From assembly GCF_003351345.1 (NCBI RefSeq), contig NZ_QQTO01000019.1, positions 558,001-622,000 on the forward strand: 64,000 nt of DNA, in the 5' to 3' direction. Positions 8,231-17,634 of this stretch are shown here, piece by piece. The notes below the pieces were generated by a model that saw only the letters and a list, made by a program, of their open reading frames with translations, was not told the DNA's origin and did no database searches. Source of the stretch: Allobosea caraganae (GTDB lineage: Bacteria > Pseudomonadota > Alphaproteobacteria > Rhizobiales > Beijerinckiaceae). How positions within the stretch are numbered: the first letter of the stretch is position 1; every line of letters begins with the position of its first letter. The translations under genes and the position numbers were made by a program.

Positions 8231-8335
8231 GTCATCCCGGACAAGCCGCGTCTGCGGCGCAGCTCCGGGATCCATCGTAGAGCACCGAGCTTTACGATGG
8301 ATCCCGGAGCTCCGCTTCGCTGCGTCCGGGATGAC
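8231..8335. repeat. Dispersed palindromic repeat, family B, copy 1
   Basis: About 105 bp bounded by GTCATCCCGG and CCGGGATGAC with inner palindromes CCGGGATCCATCGTA / TACGATGGATCCCGG. Other copies: 27013-27115 and 30434-30538. Together with its flanks it fills the fliP-Nudix gap (8198-8485), where nothing else is seen. The position at the end of the flagellar operon would let its hairpin act as a transcript end or stabiliser. Confidence 0.88.
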
Positions 8336-8485
8336 GGCGTTCCATTCTGCCAAATTTCAGCGAGCTCTTGCGGCCTGCGCCAGCCTTTCCGCCTTCCACC
8401 GAGAGTGGTGCACAGCCGAGAAAGATTGTTGCGTCTTGGCGTTGTTAGTCTAGACTTTGGCCCGCCTAGGAGGGGCGGCGAGTCG

Positions 8486-8995
8486 ATGAAGAAGGCCAAG
8501 CGCGCGGTAGGCAAGACCCGGTCGCAAATCGGCGCGCTCCCCATCCGCTGGTCGGCGCTGGGGGAGCCTGAAGTTCTCCTCGTCACGACGCGCACGACCC
8601 GGCGCTGGATCGTGCCGAAGGGCTGGGTCATCAAAGGGATGAAGGACAACGACGCCGCAGCCGTCGAAGCGCGCGAGGAAGCAGGCGTGATCGGCCGCAT
8701 CCACAAGAAGTCGTTCGGCCACTACGTCTACTGGAAGCGCATGGCCGACCATTTCGTGCTGTGCAAGGTCACGCTCTACGTCCTGGAGTCCAAGCGCAGG
8801 CTCGAACATTGGCAGGAGACGAGCCAGCGGCACAGCCATTGGTTCAAGCTCGCCGACGCCGCCGATCTCGTGGAAGAGCCCGGGCTGAAGGCCGTCATAC
8901 GCAAGTTGAAGGCCCGGCTGGAGCGCAGCGGCCCGCCACTGCTCGCGCCGCCCGAGCGTCCCGAAAGCGTCATCGGCACGCCCACCCTTCAGTAA
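8486..8995 (+). CDS. Nudix hydrolase family protein
   Basis: 169 residues, hydrolase of nucleoside-diphosphate-linked or inositol-phosphate substrates. The Nudix region lies at residues 46-68 (GWVIKGMKDNDAAAVEAREE then AGV), resembling the diphosphoinositol polyphosphate phosphohydrolase branch (RRWIVPKGW). The metal-binding EE is present, but the classic Gx5E glutamate and the RE Arg are replaced (M and V), so activity or substrate may differ. Start ATG 8486 has AGGAGGGG about 10 bases upstream. Downstream neighbours are on the other strand, so it stands alone. Confidence 0.85.
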   Translation: MKKAKRAVGKTRSQIGALPIRWSALGEPEVLLVTTRTTRRWIVPKGWVIKGMKDNDAAAVEAREEAGVIGRIHKKSFGHYVYWKRMADHFVLCKVTLYVLESKRRLEHWQETSQRHSHWFKLADAADLVEEPGLKAVIRKLKARLERSGPPLLAPPERPESVIGTPTLQ

Positions 8996-9018
8996 GGCAG
9001 GGGCAGCGCCCCGCCTTG

Positions 9019-9858
9019 TCAGGCGCGCAGGAAGGCGAGCAGCGCGGGAATCGTCTGGTCCGGCGCCTCGTCCATCAGCCAATGGCCGGAGCCCTTGACG
9101 ACGACGCCCTCGACGCTCTCGGCGACGAGCCGGCCCTGTGCGATCAGGAATTCGCCCGAGGCCTTCTCGCCGGTCAGCACCAGCATCGGCACCTTGAGCT
9201 TGGTTGCGGCGAAACCGGCAAAGTCCTTCGCGTCCTGCTCGAAGTTGCGGAAGACCTCGAAGCCGGCGCGCATCGCGCCCGGCTGGCCGTAGGCGGCGGC
9301 GTAGAGCTGGCGGTCGGCCTCCGAAACCGACTTCTCAGGATTGGCTGCGAAGTCGTTCCAGAAGTGCTCGAAATAGATGCGCTCGCGGCCGTCGACCAAG
9401 GCGAGGGGCGTCTTGCCGTAGAAATGGAAATGCCAGAGGTCGCGCAGCAGCCAGACGTTGGTCCAGTCGCCGACGCCCGGCAGGAAGGCATCCATCAGCG
9501 CAAGGCGGCTGACCTCGTCAGGATATTGCGCGGCATAGGCATAGGCGACCATCAACCCGATATCGTGACCGACAACGGCTGCGCTCTTCAGGCCGAGCGA
9601 GGCGGCAAGCGCGTGGACATCCCCGGCCATCGTCTTCTTGTCGTAGCCGGCTTCCGGCTTGTCCGAGGCGCCGAAGCCGCGCAGGTCGGGCGCGATCACC
9701 AGATGGGTCTCGGCGAGCTTGGCGATGAGCGGGCGCCACATATGGCTGTTCTGGGCATAGCCATGCAGGAGCAGCACGGGCTCGCCTTGGCCGGCGGCGA
9801 GATAGTGCAGCTTGATGCCGTCGACCTCGGCGAAGCGGCTTTCGATTTCGACGGACAT
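9019..9858 (-). CDS. Alpha/beta hydrolase of the epoxide hydrolase / dehalogenase type
   Basis: 279 residues. The oxyanion motif LLLHGYAQ is at 30-36. The nucleophile elbow is VGHDIG (residues 96-101) with Asp99 instead of Ser, and a catalytic His near residue 259 (GSGHW). An Asp nucleophile in this context is typical of epoxide hydrolases, haloalkane dehalogenases and fluoroacetate dehalogenases rather than esterases. The cap region (about 130-200) is rich in aromatic residues. Which of these reactions it performs cannot be told from the sequence alone. Monocistronic. Confidence 0.85.
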   Translation of the reverse strand: MSVEIESRFAEVDGIKLHYLAAGQGEPVLLLHGYAQNSHMWRPLIAKLAETHLVIAPDLRGFGASDKPEAGYDKKTMAGDVHALAASLGLKSAAVVGHDIGLMVAYAYAAQYPDEVSRLALMDAFLPGVGDWTNVWLLRDLWHFHFYGKTPLALVDGRERIYFEHFWNDFAANPEKSVSEADRQLYAAAYGQPGAMRAGFEVFRNFEQDAKDFAGFAATKLKVPMLVLTGEKASGEFLIAQGRLVAESVEGVVVKGSGHWLMDEAPDQTIPALLAFLRA

Positions 9859-9963
9859 TTGGGCTGCTCCATAAAGTGACGGCTGAGTGAAATGTCACAG
9901 CCGGGCTAGTCTTTGCACTGGCCTGTCCCAGCGGAAAGCTCTTTTAGCTGCCGCGCATGACAA

Positions 9964-10566
9964 TCAGCCGCGACGGAAGACCAGGCTGAGATTATTTGCC
10001 GGCATTTCGATGACCTCCGGCGCCGCGAAGCCTGAAGCTGCCGCCAGCGCCGCGACGGCGTCGAGCTCGCGCAGGCCCCATTCCGGGTTGCGGCTGCGCA
10101 GGCTCTCGTCGAAGGCCAGGTTGCCCGGTTCGAGCTCGCGGCCGGGCCGGCGATAGGGACCGTAGAGACAGAGCACGCCGCCCCCGGGCAGGATGCGGCC
10201 TGCCTGCGCGATCAAGCCCTCGGCCGCACTCCATGGCGCGATATGGATCATGTTGATGCAGATGATCGCATCAGCGGCCTTGAGCGGCCAGTCAGCAGCT
10301 GCGGCATCGAGCTGGAGCGGCGGGCGGATGTTCGGCAGGCCGCTGTCTCCGGCATGGGCGGCGATGCTGGCCAGCGCCTCGGCTGTCGGATCGCTCGGCT
10401 GGAAGGTCAGGCCGGGCAGGGCGGCGGCGAAATGCACGACATGCTCGCCGGAGCCGCTGGCGATCTCCAGCACGAGGCCCGAGGCCGGCAGGGCATCGCG
10501 CAGGACTGCGAGGATCGGCTCGCGATTGCGCAAGGCGGAGGGCGCGGACAGGCGTTGATCGCTCAT
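9964..10566 (-). CDS. DUF938-family SAM-dependent methyltransferase
   Basis: 200 residues. Glycine-rich SAM site VLEIASGSGEHVVHFA (32-47) and the DUF938-specific stretches AIICINMIHIAPW and GVLCLYGPYRRPGRE. Family members are predicted class I methyltransferases with unknown substrate; related proteins are found in bacteria and animals (METTL26-like). The N-terminal SAPSALRNREPIL is also typical. It lies head to head with the CorC-type gene, with a 153-base intergenic region. Confidence 0.85.
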   Translation of the reverse strand: MSDQRLSAPSALRNREPILAVLRDALPASGLVLEIASGSGEHVVHFAAALPGLTFQPSDPTAEALASIAAHAGDSGLPNIRPPLQLDAAAADWPLKAADAIICINMIHIAPWSAAEGLIAQAGRILPGGGVLCLYGPYRRPGRELEPGNLAFDESLRSRNPEWGLRELDAVAALAAASGFAAPEVIEMPANNLSLVFRRG

Positions 10567-10719
10567 GCAACAGGTCCATTTCCACGGGAATGCCGGTGCG
10601 GCATGCGCAATTGGCGCGACAATCTTCGCCGCAGCCCATCGCCACGCCGGAGCGATGCGTTATAAGGGGCTTCAGAGCAGGCCGATAGCGAGTGCGGCGC
10701 TGCAATATGCGGGCAGGTT

Positions 10720-11997
10720 TTGTTAACCGAGATCCTGATCGTCGTTGCGCTGACCGTGATCAACGGTCTCCTCAGCATGTCCGAACTCGCGGTGGTCTCG
10801 TCCCGGACGGCTCGACTCAAGGTCCTGAGCGACCAAGGCAGCAAGGGCGCCACGACGGCGATGCGCCTCGCCGAGAATCCAGGCCGCTTTCTCTCGACCG
10901 TGCAGATCGGCATCACGCTCGTCGGCGTGCTGTCGGGCGCCTTCTCCGGCGCCACGCTCGGCGCGCGGCTGTCGGAATGGCTCCTGGCCCAGGGCCTGTC
11001 GCAGTCGCTCTCTGACGGGTTCGGCGTCGGCATCGTCGTCGTCTGCATCACCTATCTCTCGCTGATCATCGGCGAGCTCGTGCCCAAGCAGATCGCGCTG
11101 CGCGATCCCGAGCGCGTTGCGGCGCGGGCGGCGCCGGCGATGCTGTTCCTGTCCAAGATCGGCGCGCCGCTGGTCTTCCTGCTCGACCTTTCCGGGCGGG
11201 CCATTCTCTCCCTGCTCGGCCAGAAGGGTGAAACCGAGGAGCGCGTCACCGAGGAAGAAGTCCGCACCATCATCGCCGAGGCCGAGACGGCCGGCGTGCT
11301 GGAGCGCGACGAGCGCGAGATGATCTCGGGCGTGATGCGGCTGGCCGACCGGTCGGCGCGCGCCCTGATGACGCCGCGCCGCGAGGTCGAGGTCATCGAC
11401 ATCTCCGATACGGCCGAGGAGATCCGCGCGCTGGTGCGCGAGACGCGGCGCTCGCGCCTGCCGGTGCAGGACGGCGAATCCGACTCGATCGTCGGCGTCG
11501 TCGTAGTCAAGGACATGGTCGACTTCCTCGGCAGCGGTGAGATCGCGGAGCTGCGCGCCCTGGTGCAGGAGGCGCCGATCGTGATGGACACGGCGAACTC
11601 GCTGCATGTCCTGCGCGAGATCCGCTCCTCGCGCGTCCACATGGCGCTGGTCTTCGACGAGTACGGCCATTTCGAAGGCATCATCACGCCGGGCGACGTG
11701 CTCGAGGCGATCATCGGCGCCTTCCAGGAAGACGAGGAAGACGAGCAGCCGATCGTGACGCGCGCCGACGGCTCCTTCCTGGTCGCCGGCTGGATGCAGG
11801 TCGACGAGTTCTCGCACGAGCTCGGCATCCACATCCCGCGCGACGCCGACTTCCAGACGGTGGCCGGCTTCATCCTGGCCGAGCTCAACCGGCTGCCCAA
11901 TGTCGGCGAATCCTTCGAGAAGGGCCATTGGCGCTACGAGGTGGTCGATCTCGACGGGCGGCGCATCGACAAGGTGCTGGTCTCCAGGATCGACTGA
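10720..11997 (+). CDS. CNNM/CorC-HlyC family membrane protein (DUF21 and CBS domains)
   Basis: 425 residues. N-terminal DUF21 membrane domain with about four helices (residues 1-160; AMRLAENPGRFLSTVQIGIT is the conserved amphipathic part), a cytoplasmic CBS pair (about 205-330) and a CorC_HlyC domain at the C-terminus (GSFLVAGWMQVDEF ... FQTVAGFILAEL ... YEVVDLDGRRIDKVLV). The family is linked to Mg2+/Co2+ efflux and membrane homeostasis; the hemolysin name is historical. Start TTG 10720 gives the usual short lead into the first helix; no upstream ATG is in frame. The stop codon coincides with the edge of repeat F1. Confidence 0.9.
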   Translation: MLTEILIVVALTVINGLLSMSELAVVSSRTARLKVLSDQGSKGATTAMRLAENPGRFLSTVQIGITLVGVLSGAFSGATLGARLSEWLLAQGLSQSLSDGFGVGIVVVCITYLSLIIGELVPKQIALRDPERVAARAAPAMLFLSKIGAPLVFLLDLSGRAILSLLGQKGETEERVTEEEVRTIIAEAETAGVLERDEREMISGVMRLADRSARALMTPRREVEVIDISDTAEEIRALVRETRRSRLPVQDGESDSIVGVVVVKDMVDFLGSGEIAELRALVQEAPIVMDTANSLHVLREIRSSRVHMALVFDEYGHFEGIITPGDVLEAIIGAFQEDEEDEQPIVTRADGSFLVAGWMQVDEFSHELGIHIPRDADFQTVAGFILAELNRLPNVGESFEKGHWRYEVVDLDGRRIDKVLVSRID

Positions 11998-12140
11998 GAG
12001 ATCGTTCGATACTTCTGCTGGCGAGGCCGTCTGGTGCGGCTGCCTGCGCTTCCGGTGCTCACGTACTTAAGTACGCTCCGCTCCGGTTCTCGACAGCCAC
12101 GCCAGCCAGCTCACGCCAGCGAAGTCTCAAACGATCTCTC
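11996..12140. repeat. Family F palindromic element, copy 1
   Basis: About 145 bp with terminal inverted repeats GAGAGATCGTT / AACGATCTCTC and a central block CTCACGTACTTAAGTACG flanked by CTCCGCTCCGGTTCTCGACA. The second copy is at 49099-49241 on the opposite strand. The left end starts inside the TGA stop codon of the CorC-type gene (11995-11997). With its right flank (12141-12286, no gene seen) it separates that gene from the chromate module. Confidence 0.85.
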
Positions 12141-12286
12141 CGCGCGTTCCGTGCCGGCCGGAAACGAAAATTGACGGAGCTGGATGATGGTGGTCTAAAT
12201 CTTAGTAAGGGGTTCTCCGCGACGACCCCGTGAGGCGTCAGCCCAAGGTTCGCGTCCAGTTTCCTTTTTCAAAAGGACGGACGCTC

Positions 12287-13105
12287 ATGCCCTCCACCAC
12301 ACAGATCACCTTTGCCCAATTGTCCCGGCTCGTCGGCCTGCCCGATGCGCCGACTATCGTCGATGTTCGGATTCCGGACGATGTCGCGCTCGACACGCGC
12401 ATTCTGCCGGGTGCCGATCATCGCTCTCACAAGAACGTCTCTGACTGGGCCAGCGACTACGCCGGGCAGCGGGTCGTCGTCGTGTGCCAGCGCGGCCAGA
12501 AGCTGAGCGAGGGCGTCGCCGCCTGGCTCAGGCATGCCGGCGTCGCGGCTGAGAACCTCGAAGGCGGGTTCGAGGCCTGGCGCGACGCAGGAGGGTTGCT
12601 GGTCTCGACGGCCAAGCTGCCACCACGCGATGCGGCCGGGCGCACCGTGTGGGTCACGCGCGCCCGGCCGAAGATCGACCGCATTGCCTGCCCGTGGCTG
12701 ATCCGCCGCTTCATCGATCCGCGGGCGGTGTTCCTGTTCGTAGCGCCGTCCGAGGTTGTGGCTGTGGCGGAGCGCTTCCAGGCCGTACCCTTCGACATTG
12801 ACGGCGTGTTCTGGAGCCATCGCGGCGAGCGCTGCAGCTTCGATACCATGCTGGAGGAGTTCGGCCTCGCGTCGCCGGCGCTGAACCGGCTGGCGGAGAT
12901 CGTGCGCGCGGCCGATACGGCGCGGCTCGACCTCGTGCCGCAGGCGGCGGGCTTCCTCGCTGCGTCGCTGGGCCTGTCGCGCATGTTCAAGGACGATCTG
13001 GCGCAGCTCGACGCCGGCATGCTGCTTTACGACGCCTTCTACCGCTGGTGCCGCGATGCCATAGAGGAAACCCATAACTGGCCGTCAGTGCCGAGCAAGA
13101 GCTGA
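12287..13105 (+). CDS. Rhodanese-ChrB C-terminal domain fusion (chromate resistance)
   Basis: 272 residues. N-terminal rhodanese domain (about 6-105) with active-site loop VVVCQRGQ and Cys67, then a ChrB C-terminal domain (about 119-262) starting VWVTRARPKIDRIACPWLIR and containing FDIDGVFWSHRGERC. ChrB-type proteins sense or help detoxify chromate and accompany ChrA. Start ATG 12287 has AAGGACGG seven bases upstream. chrA follows after 9 bases, so they are one operon. The fused rhodanese could supply sulfur chemistry for chromate or sulfate handling (inference). Confidence 0.88.
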   Translation: MPSTTQITFAQLSRLVGLPDAPTIVDVRIPDDVALDTRILPGADHRSHKNVSDWASDYAGQRVVVVCQRGQKLSEGVAAWLRHAGVAAENLEGGFEAWRDAGGLLVSTAKLPPRDAAGRTVWVTRARPKIDRIACPWLIRRFIDPRAVFLFVAPSEVVAVAERFQAVPFDIDGVFWSHRGERCSFDTMLEEFGLASPALNRLAEIVRAADTARLDLVPQAAGFLAASLGLSRMFKDDLAQLDAGMLLYDAFYRWCRDAIEETHNWPSVPSKS

Positions 13106-13114
13106 GGGCCGGTC

Positions 13115-14509
<1,395 letters not shown>

Positions 14510-14515
14510 AGCTGA

Positions 14516-14833
14516 TCAGCGCCGCGGCGGCTCGCCGGGCTCGATCACGCGGTACTCGGCATCGATGACGTCGACATGGGCATTGCCCTGCCGCGGCGCG
14601 CCGAAGGGATTGCGCGGATCGATGCCAGCGGCCTTGAGCTTGCTGCGCAGCCGCCAGGCCGCGAAGGCGCCGAGGCCGAGCGCGACCGGGATCAGGATGA
14701 GCGCAAGGCTGGCCGCGAGCAGGAACAGCGCCAGGCCGACGACGACGCTTGCCGCCATGGTCAGCCAGGACGCCCAGCGCGGCATGGCGCGGCGCTGGCC
14801 GGAGAGCTGCTCGTAGAGATTGACGCGGATCAT
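14516..14833 (-). CDS. Small two-helix membrane protein of unknown function
   Basis: 105 residues. Short N-terminal cytoplasmic part, a hydrophobic segment at about 22-58 long enough for two tightly spaced helices, and a Pro/Gly-rich polar tail (PRNPFGAPRQGN, then DVIDAEYRVIEPGEPPRR). The tail VIDAEYRVIE resembles that of other small alphaproteobacterial inner-membrane proteins, but I cannot name a family. ATG 14833 is the first start with a plausible protein beginning; the ribosome-binding site is weak. It is convergent with chrA (6-base gap). Confidence 0.65.
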   Translation of the reverse strand: MIRVNLYEQLSGQRRAMPRWASWLTMAASVVVGLALFLLAASLALILIPVALGLGAFAAWRLRSKLKAAGIDPRNPFGAPRQGNAHVDVIDAEYRVIEPGEPPRR

Positions 14834-14917
14834 GTCGCTTTCGTCCAATGGTCCTAAGCCAATAGATAGGAACGGATTGCGGCGAAGACGAGATGGGCAG
14901 CTTCGATTTGAAACATC

Positions 14918-15034
14918 AGCCCTCATCCTGAGGAGCGCCGTTAGGCGCGTCTCGAAGGATGCTCCAGAGGGCGCTGTCACCACGAGCTGGAGCATCTTCG
15001 AGACGCCGCTGCGCGGCTCCTCAGGATGAGGGCT
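14918..15034. repeat. Dispersed palindromic repeat, family A, copy 2
   Basis: AGCCCTCATCCTGAGGAGC ... GCTCCTCAGGATGAGGGCT, a nearly perfect 117-bp palindrome; inner arms TCTCGAAGGATGCTCCAG / CTGGAGCATCTTCGAGA. It sits between the small membrane protein and the end of the FAD monooxygenase gene, so it may terminate or protect the latter's transcript. Confidence 0.9.
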
Positions 15035-15043
15035 GAGGGTGTT

Positions 15044-16225
15044 TCAGCCTTCGTCGCGCCATTCATAGAGCCAGTCGTAGCGGCTGCGCATGCCCTCTGG
15101 GCCCATCTGCTTCATCGCGAGATTGCGTCCCCAGCTCCAGGGCGGGCCGACATGGTAGTTGCGGGCATTGGCGCGGCTCGCCGCCTGGACGCGTGCGGCG
15201 CGCGCCTGCCGGGCCTTGGCATAGGCCTTAAGCGCCGCCGGGACGGCGGAGGCGCCGCCTGTCTGCAAATGCTCGGCCAGTTCCCGCGCCAGCACGGCGG
15301 CATCCTCGATCGCCAGCGCCGCGCCTTGCGCCAGAAAGGGCAGGACGGGATGGGCGGCGTCGCCGAGCAGGGCGATGCGGCCCTTCGCCATCGCGGCCGG
15401 AGGCCGGTCGAACAGCGACCAGACCTGCCATTTCGGCGCCTCAGTGACGAGCTTGCGCAGGGCAGGGGCGGCTCCGGCAACCTCCCGAGCGGGCAGGCCG
15501 GGCTCGCCGTCGCGGCTCCAGCCCTCGCGCGCCTCCTTGGCGGCGCGGATCAGGACGAGGTTGATCTCGCGACCGCCCGCGACGGGGTAATGGACCGCGT
15601 GGTGGTTCGTGCCGAGATGCAGCGTGACCTGGCCCGGCAGCCGCTCGGGCGCGGGGACCAGGGCGCGCCAGGCCTCAAAGCCGGTGAAGGCGGGCGGGGC
15701 CTTGTCGCCAGTGAGGTCGCGGGTGCGGGACCAGAGCCCGTCGGCGCCGATCAGCGCGAGCGCGGCGATCGTCTCGGTCTGGCCGGATTCGCTGGCAAGC
15801 GTTGCGGTGATGCCATCCTCGCTCTGCTGGACGTCGCCGAGCCCGCGCCCGACGATCAGCCTGATGCGAGGCTGCGAGCGGGCCGCGTCGAGCAGGACGG
15901 TATGCAGGTCGGTGCGGCGCAGCGCGCGGAAGGGCGTCTCGGCCTCACCACGGCTCATCGGCATCTCGGCGAGCTGCGTGCCGTCGCGCCAGCGCCGGAC
16001 AACGAGCCGCTCGGAGGTCACGGCAGCGCGCTTCAGCGGCAGGCGCAGGTCGAGCGCGTCGAGCACGCGCCCGGCATTGGGCGTGACCTGGATGCCGGCG
16101 CCGGTCTCGCCGAACCCGGTGCGCTTCTCGGCCACGGTCACGGCGAAACCGCGGCGCGCGAGCGCGATGGCCGCGGTGAGGCCGCCGATGCCGGCGCCTG
16201 CGATCAGGATATGGGGTATCGACAC
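15044..16225 (-). CDS. FAD-dependent aromatic-ring monooxygenase family protein
   Basis: 393 residues. N-terminal dinucleotide-binding motif ILIAGAGIGGLTAAIALARRG, central FRALRRTDLHTVLLDAA, and the FAD-ribityl motif GRIALLGDAAHPVLPFLAQG: the standard class A flavoprotein hydroxylase layout (salicylate, 3- or 6-hydroxybenzoate, UbiH types). The substrate cannot be read from the sequence. Start: GTG 16225 gives MSIPHILIAGAG; a GTG at 16249 overlaps the stop of the upstream zinc-finger gene (GTGA) and would add eight residues, so translational coupling is possible. Probably one operon with that gene. Confidence 0.85.
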   Translation of the reverse strand: MSIPHILIAGAGIGGLTAAIALARRGFAVTVAEKRTGFGETGAGIQVTPNAGRVLDALDLRLPLKRAAVTSERLVVRRWRDGTQLAEMPMSRGEAETPFRALRRTDLHTVLLDAARSQPRIRLIVGRGLGDVQQSEDGITATLASESGQTETIAALALIGADGLWSRTRDLTGDKAPPAFTGFEAWRALVPAPERLPGQVTLHLGTNHHAVHYPVAGGREINLVLIRAAKEAREGWSRDGEPGLPAREVAGAAPALRKLVTEAPKWQVWSLFDRPPAAMAKGRIALLGDAAHPVLPFLAQGAALAIEDAAVLARELAEHLQTGGASAVPAALKAYAKARQARAARVQAASRANARNYHVGPPWSWGRNLAMKQMGPEGMRSRYDWLYEWRDEG

Positions 16226-16245
16226 GGGCGATGATTCGCCCGGGA

Positions 16246-16497
16246 TCACGCGGCCTTGGCGGCGTCGTGATACTCGCATTCCGGCGGCGTGCAGGTGCCG
16301 TGCTTCAGCGAGGGCTCGTATTTGAACAGGGTCGAGCAATACGGGCAGACGATCTCGTGATCCGAGCCCATGTCGAGGAAGACATGCGGGTGGTCGAAGG
16401 GCGGCTTGGCGCCGATGCACATGAACTCATGCGCGCCGACATGGATCACGGCGACGCCGGGGTCGTTGTGGAAATGCGGGATGCCCGTATCGGCCAT
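16246..16497 (-). CDS. Zinc-finger (zf-CHCC) domain protein
   Basis: 83 residues. Ligand pattern C27 ... HPH (36-38) ... C51-x2-C54 in MCIGAKPPFDHPHVFLDMG and EIVCPYCSTLFKY matches the zf-CHCC family, relatives of mitochondrial complex I subunit NDUFS6. Alphaproteobacterial members are thought to be complex I or Fe-S related accessory proteins, though no nuo genes are here. A second Cys pair (C69, C74) lies in the tail. It overlaps or abuts the monooxygenase gene downstream. Confidence 0.88.
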   Translation of the reverse strand: MADTGIPHFHNDPGVAVIHVGAHEFMCIGAKPPFDHPHVFLDMGSDHEIVCPYCSTLFKYEPSLKHGTCTPPECEYHDAAKAA

Positions 16498-16567
16498 GAT
16501 CGTACCCTGCGATTGACTGCGCCGGAGACTTAACCCGTAGCGGCGCGGGACGCCAGTGCGCTTCGCA

Positions 16568-16582
16568 TCAAACGGTCTCTCA
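16568..16582. repeat. Solo terminal fragment of family F element
   Basis: TCAAACGGTCTCTCA, matching the terminal repeat of the family F copies (TTTGAGA ... GAGAGACCGTTTGA type). No rest of the element follows. It lies 9 bases past the stop codon of the DUF1624 gene, again at a gene end. Confidence 0.4.
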
Positions 16583-16590
16583 GATGCCGC

Positions 16591-17541
16591 TCATTGCGAC
16601 CGGTAGCAGGCGCGGGCGATCTCGCGCGTGCGCTCGGTCTCGGCTGCGGCGAGCGTGTCCGTGAGCGCCTTGCTCCAGAGGTTCTCGCGCTTCAGCCCCT
16701 GGATCGCACAGCCGCAGACCTTCATGCAGATCGGTGGCTCTGTGCCGCCGTCGACGCAGCTGCGCTGGCAGGTCAGGGCGAAGTCGCGCTCCTGAGGCGG
16801 GGTCGCCGGCATGAGCTGCAAGGCCAGCATCAGGCCGCCGATGAAGACTGGCTGGTGGACGAGATAGACGAGCAGGCTGTGGCGCCCGCCCCAGGCGAGG
16901 ATTCGCGCGGGCAGGATGCGCGCCTGCCAGGCACGCCAGGCGCCGCCGAGCGGCAGGACAAGCTTGGCCAGGGCCATGCCCACCAGCACGCAGCCGAACC
17001 AGGGGAAGACCGGCACGAAATCGGCGGTCCGCAGCGGCAGGCGCGAGAAGCCGAGCCAGGCCAACCAGTCATGGTCGAGCCAGGGATGGACGACGAAGGC
17101 GGGCAGGGCGAAGAACACCGCCGCGCTTGCCAGCAGCGCCAGCGGCGGCAGACGCAGGAAGGGCAGGGCGAGCACGCTCGCCAGTGCCACCTGATGCAGG
17201 ATGCCGAAGAAGATGAAGCTGTCGCGCATGGCGAACCAGGTCGCCACGGTCACCGCCAAGGCTGCGCCGGCGACCATGGCGAGGCGGCGCAGATAGGCCG
17301 CGCGCTTGAAGCCATTTCGCGTCGCGAGCACGAGGCTGAAGCCGACGATGGTCAGGAAGGTGCCGGCGATGCCGCGCGCGAACCAGCGCCACTCGAACGG
17401 GATGTCGGTCTCGATCAGCCCGAAATAGGAGAGGTCATAGGCGAAGTGGAAGACGAACATCGCCACGAGCGCCAGGCCGCGCGCGAGATCGACGAGGTCG
17501 ATGCGGTTGCGGGAGGGGGCGGCGGTCGTGGCTTGGCTCAT
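16591..17541 (-). CDS. DUF1624 membrane acyltransferase-like protein with Cys-rich tail
   Basis: 316 residues. The N-terminal two thirds (about 1-240) is a polytopic DUF1624 / heparan-alpha-glucosaminide N-acetyltransferase-like domain: RIDLVDLARGLALVAMFVFH, DLSYFG, FGILHQVALASVLALPFLRL, FPWFGCVLVGMAL, HSLLVYLVHQPVF. The C-terminal 75 residues are unusual, polar and with six cysteines (CQRSC, ICMKVCGC, RAC). Family members transfer acyl groups across the membrane or modify surface glycans; the role here is unknown. It begins 93 bases from the divergent alpha/beta hydrolase gene. Confidence 0.85.
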   Translation of the reverse strand: MSQATTAAPSRNRIDLVDLARGLALVAMFVFHFAYDLSYFGLIETDIPFEWRWFARGIAGTFLTIVGFSLVLATRNGFKRAAYLRRLAMVAGAALAVTVATWFAMRDSFIFFGILHQVALASVLALPFLRLPPLALLASAAVFFALPAFVVHPWLDHDWLAWLGFSRLPLRTADFVPVFPWFGCVLVGMALAKLVLPLGGAWRAWQARILPARILAWGGRHSLLVYLVHQPVFIGGLMLALQLMPATPPQERDFALTCQRSCVDGGTEPPICMKVCGCAIQGLKRENLWSKALTDTLAAAETERTREIARACYRSQ

Positions 17542-17634
17542 GCCTCCTCATAGGCAAGCTGCAATAAGGCCGCTACCCAAAGCTGCGCCCGCGTGGCAGT
17601 TGAAGCGCGATTGTCACGGTTTCCGGTTGTCCCG

